From Rudaea sp. (GTDB lineage: Bacteria > Pseudomonadota > Gammaproteobacteria > Xanthomonadales > Rhodanobacteraceae), in contig JAICYA010000073.1 in the NCBI GenBank assembly GCA_025934455.1, positions 1 through 8,023 on the forward strand: a stretch of DNA of 8,023 nucleotides. Reading direction: 5' to 3'. A program made the translations under genes and the position numbers. Numbering within the stretch: the first letter of the stretch is position 1; each line of letters starts with the position of its first letter. Below are positions 1 through 5,694 of the stretch, one piece after another. Under the pieces are notes generated by a model. That model made no database searches, was not told the origin of the DNA, and worked only from the letters and a program-made list of their open reading frames with translations.

Positions 1-850
1 CCTGCTGGCGCAGGATCGCCTTGCCGGCGTCGCTGTCCGCGAAGGCCACGAACTTTTCCGCTTCGGCACTGTGCGGGCCGCCATTGCGCGTGGCGAGGTA
101 GATCGCCGAATACAGCGGATAGCTGCCGTCAGCGATTGTCGCCGTGGAAGCGCGCACGCCTTCCACTCCGAGCATTTTCACTTTTGAGTTGCGCGCCACG
201 CCGGCCAGCGTGCTCATGCCCAGGCCGTTCGCGTTGAGGGCGATGTCCTCTTCGAGCTTTTCCGTGTTCACGTACATGCGCGACACGGAAACATTCTGGT
301 CGCCGTAATGGAACAGGAGCAGGCGCGTGGAATACTCGACGCCGTCCAGCGGCGCGGCGACGCCATCGAGGTTGATCGGCGCGTCGTTGCCGCCGAGGTC
401 CTTCCAGTTCGTGATCCGGCCGAGGTAGACATCGTGCAATTGCTTGAGCGTGATGTTGCTCACCGGATTGGTCGGCGCGACGATCGGCACCAGCGCATCC
501 CACGCCACCGGATAGAAATTCGTGCCCTGCTCCTCGACGCGATCCGGCATGGCCGCGCGCGCACTGGCAGCAATATCGGCCGTGCCGGCGTAGACGGCAT
601 CCAGTCCGGAAATCGTGCTGAACGGCTGCACGGTCACGCGGCCTTCGCCGGCTTTCTCGAACGCCACGGCCAAGGCTTCGTAGATGCGAGTGGTGGAATG
701 ATCGCCGCGCAGGACGATGTTTGGGCCCGCAGACCTGGATTCGGCTTTGGCGGATTCGTGCGGCTTGGCCGCAGCGGCGGCGAATGCCACGCCGCAGGCA
801 AACAACAGTGATAGCGGCCAGACATGGCGGGCGATGGAACGAATCGTCAC
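1..850 (-). CDS. PstS-family phosphate ABC transporter substrate-binding protein (3' end outside window)
   Basis: Reads from a GTG at 850 leftwards for 283 codons and leaves the window without a stop. Role (family knowledge): a periplasmic protein that binds phosphate or a similar oxyanion for an ABC importer, or acts as a sensor. Residues 1-25 form a signal peptide (basic start, hydrophobic core LSLLFACGVAFA, alanine-rich cleavage region). The mature part shows PstS hallmarks: YAGTADIAASAR (87-98), then VAPTNPVSNITLKQLHDVYLG (124-144) followed by RITNWKDLGG (145-154), then GLGMSTLAG (209-217) and YPLYSAIYLATR (244-255). The end near the window edge (AGKAILRQQ) resembles the family C-terminus, so only a few residues are probably missing. 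The first ligand loop reads RGDHSTTRIYEALA (48-61) instead of the usual GSST/GAT-type loop, so ligand specificity is uncertain. The GTG is preceded by AGAGG at 8 bases; another in-frame GTG lies 3 codons upstream. No pstCAB genes are visible. Confidence 0.87.
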   Translation of the reverse strand, partial: MTIRSIARHVWPLSLLFACGVAFAAAAAKPHESAKAESRSAGPNIVLRGDHSTTRIYEALAVAFEKAGEGRVTVQPFSTISGLDAVYAGTADIAASARAAMPDRVEEQGTNFYPVAWDALVPIVAPTNPVSNITLKQLHDVYLGRITNWKDLGGNDAPINLDGVAAPLDGVEYSTRLLLFHYGDQNVSVSRMYVNTEKLEEDIALNANGLGMSTLAGVARNSKVKMLGVEGVRASTATIADGSYPLYSAIYLATRNGGPHSAEAEKFVAFADSDAGKAILRQQ

Positions 851-871
851 GATAAACACCTCTGCGGATAC

Positions 872-901
872 GGGCCACGCCGCGAATTGCGGACGCGGCC
901 C
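872..901 (-). other. GC-rich hairpin in the degQ-pstS gap
   Basis: Between the protease stop and the PstS start the sequence can fold: gggcc pairs with ggccc (outer), cg with cg, and ccgc with gcgg (inner), around a gaatt loop. This gives about 11 pairs with one mismatch and one bulge. No T run follows on the minus strand, so it is not a standard intrinsic terminator. It could still weaken read-through or stabilise an mRNA end. A small second stem-loop (gcgca/tgcgc) lies near 917-929. An ATTATC at 909-914 reads as GATAAT on the minus strand, but no good -35 goes with it. Confidence 0.4.
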
Positions 902-947
902 GTTGTCGATTATCGCGCAGTCTGCGCCTTTGTGCCGCGGCGATGGC

Positions 948-2342
948 TCAGCGCAAAGGCACGAACAAGGCGTCCCGTCCCCGCACCACCGACAGCAACA
1001 CCTGGCGCGGAGAACGCGCAAGCAATCCGCGCAGATCGTTCAGGTTCGAAACGTCGACCTGGTTGACGCCGACGATCAGGTCGCCGGGCTTGAGGCCGTT
1101 GTCCTGTGCGCGGCTGCCGCCCACGATGCGGTCGACGCGCACGCCGGCAAGGCCGTCGCGGCGCGCATTCGGATCGGCTTCGGACAACTGCGCGCCGCGC
1201 AGGCGTGCGTCGAGGCTGGCGCCATCGGCATTCGCGAGCTTGTCCGCATCCAGCCGGGTTTTCACCTGCAAAGCCTTGCCGTCGCGCAACAGATCCACGC
1301 GCACGTTCGAGCCCACCGGCAGGATGCCCTGCGCATTGGCGAGGTCCGCCGCGCTGCGCACGGGCTTGCCGTCGACCGCCGTCACCACGTCGCCGGGAGC
1401 AACGCCTGCCGCCGCGGCCGGCGAGCCGCCGCGCACGCGCGTGACCAGCGCGCCCGCACCGGGATTCACGCCCATGGCGGCGGCGATGTCCGGGGTGACA
1501 TCCTGCGCCGCAAGGCCGAGCGAACCATGCGCGACCGTGCCGGTGGCGATGAGCTGACGCATGACCTGGTTCGCCAGGTTCGACGGAATCGCAAAGCCGA
1601 TGCCGACATTGCCGCCGGACGGCGAATAGATCGCGGAGTTGATTCCGACCAGTTCGCCGCGCAGGTTGACCAACGCCCCGCCGGAATTGCCGGGATTGAT
1701 CGAAGCATCGGTCTGGATGAAGTTCTGGTAGCCCAGGCCGCGCAAGCCGCTGCGGTTGAGCGCGGAGACGATACCGGAGGTGACGGTCTGGCCGAGGCCG
1801 AACGGATCGCCCAGGGCGACGACGAAATCGCCCACGCGCAATTGGCTGGAATCGGCGAGTGCCAACGCGTTGAGGTTTTCCGCCGGGATGCGGATTACGG
1901 CGATGTCGGTATCCGGATCGGTGCCCACGACCTGCGCCTTGAGCGTGCGCCCGTCGTGCAGGGTTACCGCGATGTCGTCGGCGCCGGCGATGACGTGGTT
2001 GTTGGTCAGCACGTAACCTTTTGCGGCATCGATGATGACGCCGGAGCCGAGGGACTGCTCGATGCGCTCGCGCGGCATGTCCGGCATGCCGAAAAACTGG
2101 CGGAAGAACGGATCTTCCATCAACGGGTTGCGCACGCGCACGCGGGTCTTGGAATTGATGTTGACCACGGCCGGCATGACCTTGGCCAGCATCGGCGCAA
2201 GCGATGGCAGCGGCTGGCCGTCGACAGCGACCGGCAAGGTGCCGGCCGTACCGGTTTCCGGGCGCAGGCCTGTCCACAGCGCAATGGCGGCCAAGGCGAT
2301 GAAAACAGCTCCAAGCAAGGGAATCCGCGGACGAATCGACAT
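948..2342 (-). CDS. degQ: Periplasmic Do/HtrA-family serine protease with two PDZ domains (DegQ-like)
   Basis: 464 residues, close to the usual DegQ/DegP length. Role (family knowledge): envelope quality-control protease and chaperone that degrades misfolded periplasmic proteins. Residues 8-27 form one hydrophobic helix after a basic N-terminus, acting as signal peptide or membrane anchor; no clear AxA cleavage site is visible. The trypsin-like domain carries a complete catalytic triad: His116 in VLTNNHVIAG, Asp146 in TDPDTDIAVI, and Ser220 in INPGNSGGAL. PDZ1 is about 272-365 (SLGLAAQDVTP, GDVVTAVDGKPV) and PDZ2 about 395-464 (DNGLKPGDLIVGVNQ). The loop between the first strands (70-97) is short, as in DegQ rather than DegP; two PDZ domains argue against DegS. 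The start at 2342 is chosen because GAGG lies 8 bases upstream and the hydrophobic helix follows at once. An upstream ATG (2441) would add 33 non-signal residues. A sigmaE-like promoter is proposed at 2377-2406. Confidence 0.95.
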   Translation of the reverse strand: MSIRPRIPLLGAVFIALAAIALWTGLRPETGTAGTLPVAVDGQPLPSLAPMLAKVMPAVVNINSKTRVRVRNPLMEDPFFRQFFGMPDMPRERIEQSLGSGVIIDAAKGYVLTNNHVIAGADDIAVTLHDGRTLKAQVVGTDPDTDIAVIRIPAENLNALALADSSQLRVGDFVVALGDPFGLGQTVTSGIVSALNRSGLRGLGYQNFIQTDASINPGNSGGALVNLRGELVGINSAIYSPSGGNVGIGFAIPSNLANQVMRQLIATGTVAHGSLGLAAQDVTPDIAAAMGVNPGAGALVTRVRGGSPAAAAGVAPGDVVTAVDGKPVRSAADLANAQGILPVGSNVRVDLLRDGKALQVKTRLDADKLANADGASLDARLRGAQLSEADPNARRDGLAGVRVDRIVGGSRAQDNGLKPGDLIVGVNQVDVSNLNDLRGLLARSPRQVLLSVVRGRDALFVPLR

Positions 2343-2376
2343 GGTGAAATCCTCGAAAGCAAATGAATTGGCGCCG

Positions 2377-2406
2377 AAACAGACAATTTTTGCAGGAAAC
2401 GGTTTC
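2377..2406 (-). promoter_or_regulatory. Candidate ECF (sigmaE-like) promoter of the DegQ-like protease
   Basis: On the minus strand, GAAACCG (complement of 2400-2406) is followed after 16 bases by TCTGTTT (complement of 2377-2383). This resembles ECF-sigma promoters, where -35 is GGAAC-like and -10 is TCTGA-like, and the spacing is right. Transcription would begin about 28 bases before the ATG at 2342, a plausible leader. The -35 overlaps an 11-base inverted repeat (gaaac g gtttc, 2396-2406) that might be an operator. Envelope-stress control of HtrA proteases is well established in other proteobacteria. The match here is by eye and imperfect. Confidence 0.35.
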
Positions 2407-2500
2407 GCAATGGCCGCATCGGCCGAAGGCGGGGCCGGCACTTTCCATCAGCGTGCGTCAATCTTCGCGTGTGGCACGAAAATCCGTTTGCAATCCATTG

Positions 2501-2553
2501 AAAAAACGAGCGAAAAAAAACCTTTTGACAAGGCCATTGGTATGGCGTAACTT
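2501..2553 (+). promoter_or_regulatory. Sigma70 promoter with A-tract UP-like element, driving nrdJa
   Basis: A perfect -35 TTGACA at 2525-2530 is followed by a 17-base spacer and a weaker -10 TAACTT at 2548-2553. Upstream are two A-tracts, A6 at 2501-2506 and A8 at 2513-2520, at the positions where the alpha subunits of RNA polymerase contact an UP element. They stand out in otherwise GC-rich DNA. The predicted start near 2560 lies just before the NrdR box, so a bound repressor would block initiation. The predicted leader to the ATG at 2817 is about 250 bases. Confidence 0.65.
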
Positions 2554-2564
2554 GCCCGAACCGA

Positions 2565-2580
2565 CCACAACATCTTGTGT
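2565..2580 (+). promoter_or_regulatory. NrdR box (ribonucleotide reductase repressor operator)
   Basis: The 16-mer CCACAACATCTTGTGT matches the published NrdR-box pattern acaCwAtATaTwGtGt at every strongly conserved position (C4, A6, A8, T9, T11, G13, G15) and at 13 of 16 overall. It is a near palindrome with perfect arms CACAA and TTGTG. It sits right after the predicted transcription start and upstream of a ribonucleotide reductase gene, the expected target. NrdR (established knowledge) is an ATP-cone repressor that senses dATP/ATP and represses nrd genes. The nrdR gene itself is not in this window. Confidence 0.75.
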
Positions 2581-2596
2581 TCGCACTCGGCAGAAA

Positions 2597-2612
2597 GGCC
2601 CAAATCGTGGGG
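2597..2612 (+). promoter_or_regulatory. Possible second, weaker NrdR box
   Basis: Centred 32 bases downstream of the first box, about three helical turns, which is the usual arrangement of paired NrdR boxes. GGCCCAAATCGTGGGG keeps 6 of the 7 strongly conserved positions (C4, A6, A8, T9, G13, G15) but loses T11 and most weak positions. The spacing is the main support; the sequence alone would not convince. Confidence 0.35.
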
Positions 2613-2631
2613 TTTGGCAATCAGCAGGGGA

Positions 2632-2732
2632 CCCGCTCGCAGCGGGACGGAGAGACGAATAACGACGAGAAATCAACGCACAGCGCCTGACCCCGGGCTT
2701 CCACCCGGTCCGAGCGCTGACGGGACGTTTTT
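2632..2732 (+). promoter_or_regulatory. Structured 5' leader of nrdJa, possible attenuator
   Basis: Within the long leader there is a perfect 6-bp hairpin (cccgct/agcggg, 2632-2646). A larger stem follows: cagcgc 2681-2686 pairs with gcgctg 2714-2719, enclosing ccggg 2693-2697 paired with cccgg 2704-2708. An alternative hairpin pairs ccc-gtc (2704-2710) with gac-ggg (2719-2724), excludes the former, and is followed 3 bases later by TTTTT (2728-2732). Mutually exclusive stems ahead of a T run are the form of an attenuator or riboswitch expression platform. No B12-box or other known cobalamin riboswitch core was recognised, although the enzyme uses adenosylcobalamin. Pairings were found by eye without energies. 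Confidence 0.3.
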
Positions 2733-2799
2733 CGCCGTAACGCAACGGACGCGCAGCGGTCACAAGAAATGAAAAAGCAGCGGCAAATTGCAACATTTA

Positions 2800-2816
2800 G
2801 GGAGAACGACAAAAAA
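2800..2816 (+). promoter_or_regulatory. Ribosome binding site deciding the nrdJa start
   Basis: GGGAG (2800-2804) stands 12 bases before the ATG at 2817, rather long, with the gap made of an A-rich stretch ending in seven A including the start codon. An earlier in-frame ATG at 2769 has no Shine-Dalgarno sequence before it and would add 16 polar residues. The 2817 start is therefore preferred. Confidence 0.6.
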
Positions 2817-4967
2817 ATGAGCACCGTGCGTATCGAGGCCCTGAATCGCGACGCGGCCGCGCCGATCCCCATGCAACCCGCTTCCCAGGATATCTGGGAC
2901 AAGAAGTACCGGCTCAAGACCAAGCAGGGCGCCCCGGTCGATGCGGACATCGATCACACCTACCAGCGCGTCGCCCATGCGCTGGCCGAGGCCGAAGGCA
3001 CGCCGGAAAAGCAGAAATACTGGTACGAACGATTCCTGTGGGCGCTGCGCCGCGGCGCGATCCCGGCCGGCCGCATCACGTCCAATGCCGGCGCGCTCGA
3101 ACACAAGCCGGCCACGTCCACGATCAACTGCACGGTGTCGGGCACGATCGAGGATTCGATGGATGGAATCCTGGAGAAGGTCCACGAGGCGGGCCTCACG
3201 CTCAAGGCCGGCTGCGGCATCGGCTACGAATTCTCGACCCTGCGCCCGCGCGGCGCCTTCGTCGCCGGCGCCGGCGCCTATACGTCCGGGCCGATGGCGT
3301 TCATGGATATCTACGACAAGATGTGCTTCACCGTGTCTTCGGCGGGCGGCCGCCGCGGCGCGCAGATGGGCACGTTCGACGTGTCGCACCCGGACGTGAA
3401 GGATTTCATCCGCGCCAAGCGCGAGAACGGCCGCCTGCGCCAGTTCAATCTCTCCCTGCTCATCACCGACGGTTTCATGGAAGCGGTGGAAAGCGATGCC
3501 GACTGGCCGCTGGTGTTCCCGATCAACGTCAAGGAAAAGGACGAAATCGACCTGGCCGACGCGGAAAAAGTCATCTGGCGCGACTGGCCGACGCACAAGA
3601 ACTACGTGACGCGCGACGACGGACTGGTCGCCTGCAAGGTGTACGGCCACATCCGCGCCAAGCACCTGTGGGACATGATCATGAGTTCGACGTACGACTA
3701 CGCCGAGCCGGGATTCATCCTCATCGACCGCGTCAACGAAATGAATAATAACTGGTGGTGCGAGAACATCCGCGCGACCAATCCCTGCGGCGAACAGCCG
3801 CTGCCACCGTATGGTTCCTGCCTGCTCGGCTCCGTCAACCTGACCACCTTCGTGCGCGATCCCTTCGGGCCGAAGGCGCGCTTCGACTGGGACGAATACA
3901 AGGAAGTCGTGCGCGTGTTCACGCGCATGCTCGACAACGTGGTCGAGATCAACGGCCTGCCGCTGGCGCAGCAGCGCGACGAGATCACGCGCAAGCGCCG
4001 TCATGGCATGGGCTTCCTTGGCCTCGGCTCCACGCTCGCCATGCTGAAGATGAAGTACGGCAGCGACGAGTCCTGCGAATTCACCGAACAGGTTGCGCGC
4101 GACATGGCCATGGCCGGCTGGGAAGTGGCGTTGTCGCTCGCCCAGGAAAAAGGCCCTGCCCCCATAATGACCGAAACGTTCACGGTCACTGCGCAGATGC
4201 TGCGCCTGCGCCCGGAAATGGTTGCCGACGGCTTCAGGCCCGGCGACAAGATTCCCGGCCGCCTGCTGCACGCCAAGTATTCGCGCTACATGCAGCGCGT
4301 GGCGGAAGTCGATCCGGAACTCGTCGAACAGCTGGCGCAGACCGGTGCGCGCTTCACCCATCATTCGTCGATCGCACCGACCGGAACGATTTCGCTGTCG
4401 CTGGCGAACAACGCGAGCAACGGCATCGAACCGTCGTTTGCGCACCACTACAGCCGCAACGTGATCCGCGAAGGCAAGAAATCCAAGGAAAAGGTCGAGG
4501 TCTACAGCTACGAGCTGCTCGCCTACCGCGAGTTGATCAATGCCGACGCGATGCCGTTATCGGACAAGGCCGAGCAGAAACTGCCGGAATACTTCGTCGC
4601 CGCCGACGACATCACGCCGAAGGAACACGTCGACATCCAGGCCGCCGCGCAGAAATGGGTGGATTCGTCGATTTCCAAGACCGCGAACGTGCCCACCGAC
4701 TACCCGTACGAGGATTTCAAGGACATCTACCGTTACGCCCACCGCAAGGGCCTGAAAGGCTGCACCACGTTCCGCTTCAACCCGGCCGCCTTCCAGGGCG
4801 TGCTGGTCAAGGAAGCGGACCTGGAAAGCACCCTCTACCGTTTCGAGCTGGATGACGGTACCGTAGTGGAGGCCAAGGGCAACGACGAGATCGAATATGA
4901 CGGCGAAACACATACCGCCGCGAACCTGTTCGATGCCTTGAAGGAAGGTTACTACGGGAAATTTTAG
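2817..4967 (+). CDS. nrdJa: Adenosylcobalamin-dependent (class II) ribonucleoside-diphosphate reductase, catalytic part NrdJa
   Basis: 716 residues. Role (family knowledge): reduces ribonucleotides to deoxyribonucleotides using a thiyl radical generated from coenzyme B12, without oxygen and without an NrdB-type subunit. All expected active-site residues are present, in the spacing of Thermotoga NrdJ: Cys105 in INCTVSG (redox partner), Asn322, Cys324 (radical site) and Glu326 in TNPCGEQPL, and Cys335 in YGSCLLGSVNL, 11 residues after Cys324. SIAPTGTIS (518-526) is the phosphate-binding motif; GTIEDSMDGI and AGCGIGYEFS (109-140) are further family signatures. The N-terminus has no ATP-cone, so the dATP overall-activity site appears missing. 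The protein ends at ANLFDALKEGYYGKF, where single-chain NrdJ enzymes continue into a TSCPD domain and Cys-rich tail. That part is encoded separately as nrdJb (5695-6495), as in Pseudomonas aeruginosa NrdJa/NrdJb. Likely controlled by the NrdR box upstream. Confidence 0.95.
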   Translation: MSTVRIEALNRDAAAPIPMQPASQDIWDKKYRLKTKQGAPVDADIDHTYQRVAHALAEAEGTPEKQKYWYERFLWALRRGAIPAGRITSNAGALEHKPATSTINCTVSGTIEDSMDGILEKVHEAGLTLKAGCGIGYEFSTLRPRGAFVAGAGAYTSGPMAFMDIYDKMCFTVSSAGGRRGAQMGTFDVSHPDVKDFIRAKRENGRLRQFNLSLLITDGFMEAVESDADWPLVFPINVKEKDEIDLADAEKVIWRDWPTHKNYVTRDDGLVACKVYGHIRAKHLWDMIMSSTYDYAEPGFILIDRVNEMNNNWWCENIRATNPCGEQPLPPYGSCLLGSVNLTTFVRDPFGPKARFDWDEYKEVVRVFTRMLDNVVEINGLPLAQQRDEITRKRRHGMGFLGLGSTLAMLKMKYGSDESCEFTEQVARDMAMAGWEVALSLAQEKGPAPIMTETFTVTAQMLRLRPEMVADGFRPGDKIPGRLLHAKYSRYMQRVAEVDPELVEQLAQTGARFTHHSSIAPTGTISLSLANNASNGIEPSFAHHYSRNVIREGKKSKEKVEVYSYELLAYRELINADAMPLSDKAEQKLPEYFVAADDITPKEHVDIQAAAQKWVDSSISKTANVPTDYPYEDFKDIYRYAHRKGLKGCTTFRFNPAAFQGVLVKEADLESTLYRFELDDGTVVEAKGNDEIEYDGETHTAANLFDALKEGYYGKF

Positions 4968-5071
4968 GCTTTTCTGTTGGCCTTGTTGAAAGCTCACGGG
5001 AAGTTCTGACGTACCTGAAGATTCTCGGTGCGCAGAACCGGAATCGGCACAACGAACGAAGCGGAGTCATT
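4968..5071 (+). other. nrdJa to H1-like intergenic gap
   Basis: A 104-base gap without a clear terminator. TTGAAA at 4986-4991 could be a -35, but no -10 at proper distance was found. GGAG at 5063-5066, 5 bases before the ATG at 5072, is a strong ribosome binding site for the H1-like gene. Co-transcription with nrdJa is likely but not shown. Confidence 0.4.
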
Positions 5072-5632
5072 ATGCAAAGCGAACACAGCTGGGGCGACAA
5101 CCCATCCGGTCCGGTGGACGCGGTCGTCGAAAAGGCGCAGGAGATCGGTCAGTCCGTGGCCGACACGGCGCAGCAGATCGGCCAGGCAGCCGCGCAGAAA
5201 GTCGCCGAGGTCAGGACGGCGGTGGCCGAAAGGGCGGCGGACGTGCAGAAAGCCGTCGTCAAGCGCGTCAGCGCCGCGAAGAAGGCCGTGAAGAAGGCCG
5301 TGGCGGGCGCCCGCAAGGCGGCGAAGAAGGCCGCGAAGAAGGCCGTGAAGAAGGCCGCGCCGAAGAAAGCCGCAAAGAAAATCGCCAAGAAAGTCGGCAA
5401 AAAAGCCGCAAAAAAGCCGCTGAAGAAGAAGGTGGCGAAGAAGACGGCCAAGAAAAAGGGCCATCGCACCACGCTGTACAGCAGCAAGGGCAAGAAGCTG
5501 TACGCCGTGCGCGACGCCAAGGGTCACTTCAAGGACATCCAGACCTACAAGCGCGCGCACAGCATGGACCTGAAGCGCAAGTCCAAGGCGGAGAAAACCG
5601 CCGGGGCGAAGAAAAAAGCAAAGAAAAAATAA
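5072..5632 (+). CDS. Lysine/alanine-rich histone H1-like DNA-binding protein
   Basis: 186 residues in three parts. Residues 1-63 are a mixed-charge, alanine-rich helical segment, possibly coiled coil (VDAVVEKAQEIGQSVADTA). Residues 64-129 are a very basic KKA/AKK repeat tract resembling the tail of eukaryotic H1 and bacterial AlgP/Hc1-type proteins. Residues 130-172 hold a compact module with KKLYAVRDAKGHFKDIQTYK, followed by a basic end KKKAKKK. Family knowledge: such bacterial proteins bind DNA or RNA non-specifically through the lysine tail and condense the nucleoid. No membrane segment or signal peptide is visible. The start is well supported by GGAG 5 bases upstream. It sits between the two halves of the class II ribonucleotide reductase, 104 bases after nrdJa and 62 before nrdJb. 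This suggests co-expression with dNTP synthesis, an inference. The function of the YAVRD module is not known to me. Confidence 0.85.
   Translation: MQSEHSWGDNPSGPVDAVVEKAQEIGQSVADTAQQIGQAAAQKVAEVRTAVAERAADVQKAVVKRVSAAKKAVKKAVAGARKAAKKAAKKAVKKAAPKKAAKKIAKKVGKKAAKKPLKKKVAKKTAKKKGHRTTLYSSKGKKLYAVRDAKGHFKDIQTYKRAHSMDLKRKSKAEKTAGAKKKAKKK
5278..5358 (+). repeat. 12-base repeat encoding KKA(V/A) units
   Basis: Inside the H1-like gene the unit gaagaaggccg(t/c) occurs twice in tandem at 5278-5301 and three times in tandem at 5323-5358, separated by a diverged stretch; looser copies continue to about 5460. Such near-identical units can gain or lose copies by slippage, so the tail length probably varies between strains. 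Confidence 0.75.
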
Positions 5633-5635
5633 CCG

Positions 5636-5670
5636 GTCGTCGCAGAACCGCAGGCGCGGTTCCGCACGAC
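5636..5670 (+). other. Strong hairpin between the H1-like gene and nrdJb
   Basis: gtcgt (5636-5640) pairs with acgac (5666-5670), gc (5642-5643) with gc (5664-5665), and gaaccgc (5645-5651) with gcggttc (5656-5662) around the loop aggc. This makes 14 base pairs with one bulged c and one a/c mismatch. It begins 4 bases after the H1-like stop codon and ends 24 bases before the nrdJb ATG. No T run follows, so it is not a standard terminator. It could protect the upstream mRNA end, serve as a processing site, or modulate translation of nrdJb. Confidence 0.6.
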
Positions 5671-5694
5671 TTACGTCAATCCGAACGATCCGCC

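Noticed and set aside
717..2366. Long open frame of 549 codons on the plus strand opposite the protease
   Set aside because: It is antisense to a protease with an intact catalytic triad, and its arginine/alanine/histidine-rich translation shows no domain. It is a by-product of GC-rich codon use.
2575..2772. Small leader ORF (65 codons) before nrdJa
   Set aside because: Starts at TTG inside the NrdR box without a ribosome binding site; the translation is proline/arginine-rich with no leader-peptide features.
2581..2816. Cobalamin riboswitch in the nrdJa leader
   Set aside because: Looked for because the enzyme needs B12, but no B12-box or GCCACTG-type core could be found. Only generic hairpins remain.
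2760..4448. Open frame of 562 codons on the minus strand opposite nrdJa
   Set aside because: Antisense to a gene with all NrdJ active-site residues; the translation is low-complexity and matches nothing recognisable.
5278..5460. Periodic 12-base repeats as a CRISPR or VNTR locus
   Set aside because: The repeats are in frame and encode the KKA tail. There are no spacers of constant length.
5149..5520. Hydrophobic open frame antisense to the H1-like gene (phenylalanine/alanine rich)
   Set aside because: Its apparent membrane-like composition is simply the reverse complement of lysine and alanine codons (AAG/GCC).
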